Source of the DNA: SXZD01 sp034680345
GTDB taxonomy: Bacteria; Pseudomonadota; Gammaproteobacteria; Burkholderiales; Burkholderiaceae_B
Assembly: GCA_034680345.1 (NCBI GenBank)
Contig: JAXISZ010000001.1
Span: 186,001-250,000 of the forward strand
Reading direction: 5' to 3'
DNA length: 64,000 nt
In this document: positions 63,197-64,000 of the stretch, in pieces
Numbering within the stretch: the stretch's first letter is position 1
Layout of the letters: each line of letters starts with the position of its first letter
Position numbers and translations under genes: made by a program
Notes under the pieces: generated by a model
Told to the model about the DNA's origin: nothing
The model's database searches: none
What the model saw: the letters and a program-made list of their open reading frames with translations, nothing else

Positions 63197-64000
63197 TCAA
63201 CGCACAGGCCCAACCACTGTTAGCAAAAATAAAACCACCATCCACAACCCTAAAGAACGCCAAATCAAGCGGGTGGTTGATGCTAAGGTCTGGCCGGTCC
63301 AGATGGTTTGCATTAAAACATTTGTTTGAATGTCCATAACATCACTGCCAATACGCAAACCCAAAGCACCTAAACCCACTGCAACCAAGGATGAATCAAT
63401 GTTTTTTTGACTATCATTTATTTGTGCTCGCCAAGCCAATGTTGCCTCTTCAAACTGACCCGCTGCAGCGTAGCTTAAACCTGTTAAACGAACAGGAAAA
63501 TAATCTAAAAAACCTAAAAATCGTTGTGCTGCCCAATTAAAATCTGTACCTAAAGCATTGCTTTTTTGCTGCCAAGACCGTACCGCTAATTCTACAATAC
63601 GATAAAGCACTGCCCCCGTTGGGCCAGGCAAAATAATGAACCAAAATAACACGGCAAAAACCTGACGATAAGCAGCAACCAATGCGTATTCAACACACTG
63701 ACGCACCAACCGCGCAGGTTCGGTTTGGGCTGGCTGAAATTCAAACTCAGGATAGACTTGGGTACGCCATTGAGAATAAACTTGCGCAGCCCGCTGCCTA
63801 TCTCCCTGATTCAGGGCTAATTGCAAGTCAGTAAACACCTGACTAAATTGCCGAAAACCAACACTTAAATACAATACCCATAAAGAAAAGAGTCCCCCAA
63901 AAACCAAAGAAAACTCACTTAAAAAAAACCACAATACGGCCGCAGAAGCAACCCATATTACACAAAACATGACCAAAGCAACAGCACCGTACTTTTTTTC
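63197..64000 (-). CDS. CobD/CbiB- or AmpE-like membrane protein, N-terminus outside the window
   Basis: At least 267 codons with several hydrophobic segments; the frame remains open to the window edge, so the start lies beyond 64000. Motifs include Y-L-S-V-G-F-R-Q-F, L-V-R-Q-C-V-E-Y-A-L-V-A-A-Y-R-Q-V-F-A-V, and F-W-F-I-I-L-P-G-P-T-G-A-V-L-Y-R, typical of the CobD/CbiB-AmpE superfamily. In betaproteobacteria this gene beside rsgA is annotated as regulatory signalling (AmpE-like) or CobD-like. No cobalamin genes are nearby, favouring AmpE-like. Convergent with rsgA. Confidence 0.85.
   Translation of the reverse strand, partial: EKKYGAVALVMFCVIWVASAAVLWFFLSEFSLVFGGLFSLWVLYLSVGFRQFSQVFTDLQLALNQGDRQRAAQVYSQWRTQVYPEFEFQPAQTEPARLVRQCVEYALVAAYRQVFAVLFWFIILPGPTGAVLYRIVELAVRSWQQKSNALGTDFNWAAQRFLGFLDYFPVRLTGLSYAAAGQFEEATLAWRAQINDSQKNIDSSLVAVGLGALGLRIGSDVMDIQTNVLMQTIWTGQTLASTTRLIWRSLGLWMVVLFLLTVVGPVR

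Overview
The window looks like chromosomal DNA of an AT-rich, Gram-negative betaproteobacterium (Burkholderiales-like). The support is gene content and order: gmk-rpoZ ... spoT-greB, ffs-dnaX-ybaB-recR, an orn / M48 protease / rsgA / CobD-AmpE-like block, an AddAB-type helicase-nuclease pair, secDF-yajC and a TPP-controlled thiC. No species is claimed. No tRNA, rRNA, CRISPR array or intact prophage was seen.

Layout. 1-3.1 kb: the tail of a GGDEF gene, then a secretion/adhesion locus of three small exported proteins with Asn/Gly/Gln-rich curli- or HfaA-like motifs and a CsgG/HfaB-type outer-membrane lipoprotein. 3.2-8.6 kb (minus strand): thiC with its riboswitch, then secF, secD and yajC. 8.9-13.5 kb: a complete type I secretion apparatus (TolC-like, LapB/HlyB-like ABC transporter, HlyD-like adaptor) with no recognisable substrate beside it. 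13.6-14.45 kb: a decayed IS66-type element. 14.5-21.5 kb (minus): six tightly overlapping genes of an R64/TCP-like type IVb pilus (TcpQ-like, PilN secretin, PilO2, PilP, ATPase, inner-membrane PilR), with no pilin or prepilin peptidase gene in view. 21.7-22.9 kb: an orphan soluble histidine kinase. 23-29 kb: clpB, a conserved hypothetical gene, hemW, rdgB and rph.

29.1-30.8 kb holds the most unusual gene: a 558-residue protein whose C-terminal three quarters matches the ExoY / anthrax edema factor class of host-activated nucleotidyl cyclase toxins, with every catalytic motif I could check present. It carries a 36-bp in-frame tandem duplication and is preceded by an 11+11 bp inverted repeat. 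30.8-39.2 kb: yicC, a hipBA-like module with a wrecked hipA, gmk, rpoZ, then minCDE lying between rpoZ and spoT, then greB. 39.3-42.2 kb: a REC-GGDEF-EAL protein with a dead GGDEF site, a FliO-like protein and a LuxR-type response regulator. 42.2-64 kb is mostly housekeeping: anmK, an M23 peptidase, tyrS, recR, ybaB, dnaX, 4.5S RNA, addA/addB, trxA, rho, rpmE2, an ArnT-like glycosyltransferase, orn, an M48 protease, rsgA, and a CobD/AmpE-like gene cut by the window end.

Taken together, the accessory part (curli/holdfast-like export, type I secretion, type IVb pilus, c-di-GMP proteins and a cyclase effector) suggests an attached or host-associated lifestyle, probably involving a eukaryote, because cyclases of this family need a eukaryotic cofactor such as actin or calmodulin. 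That last step is inference. All functions are assigned by reading protein motifs, with no database search.
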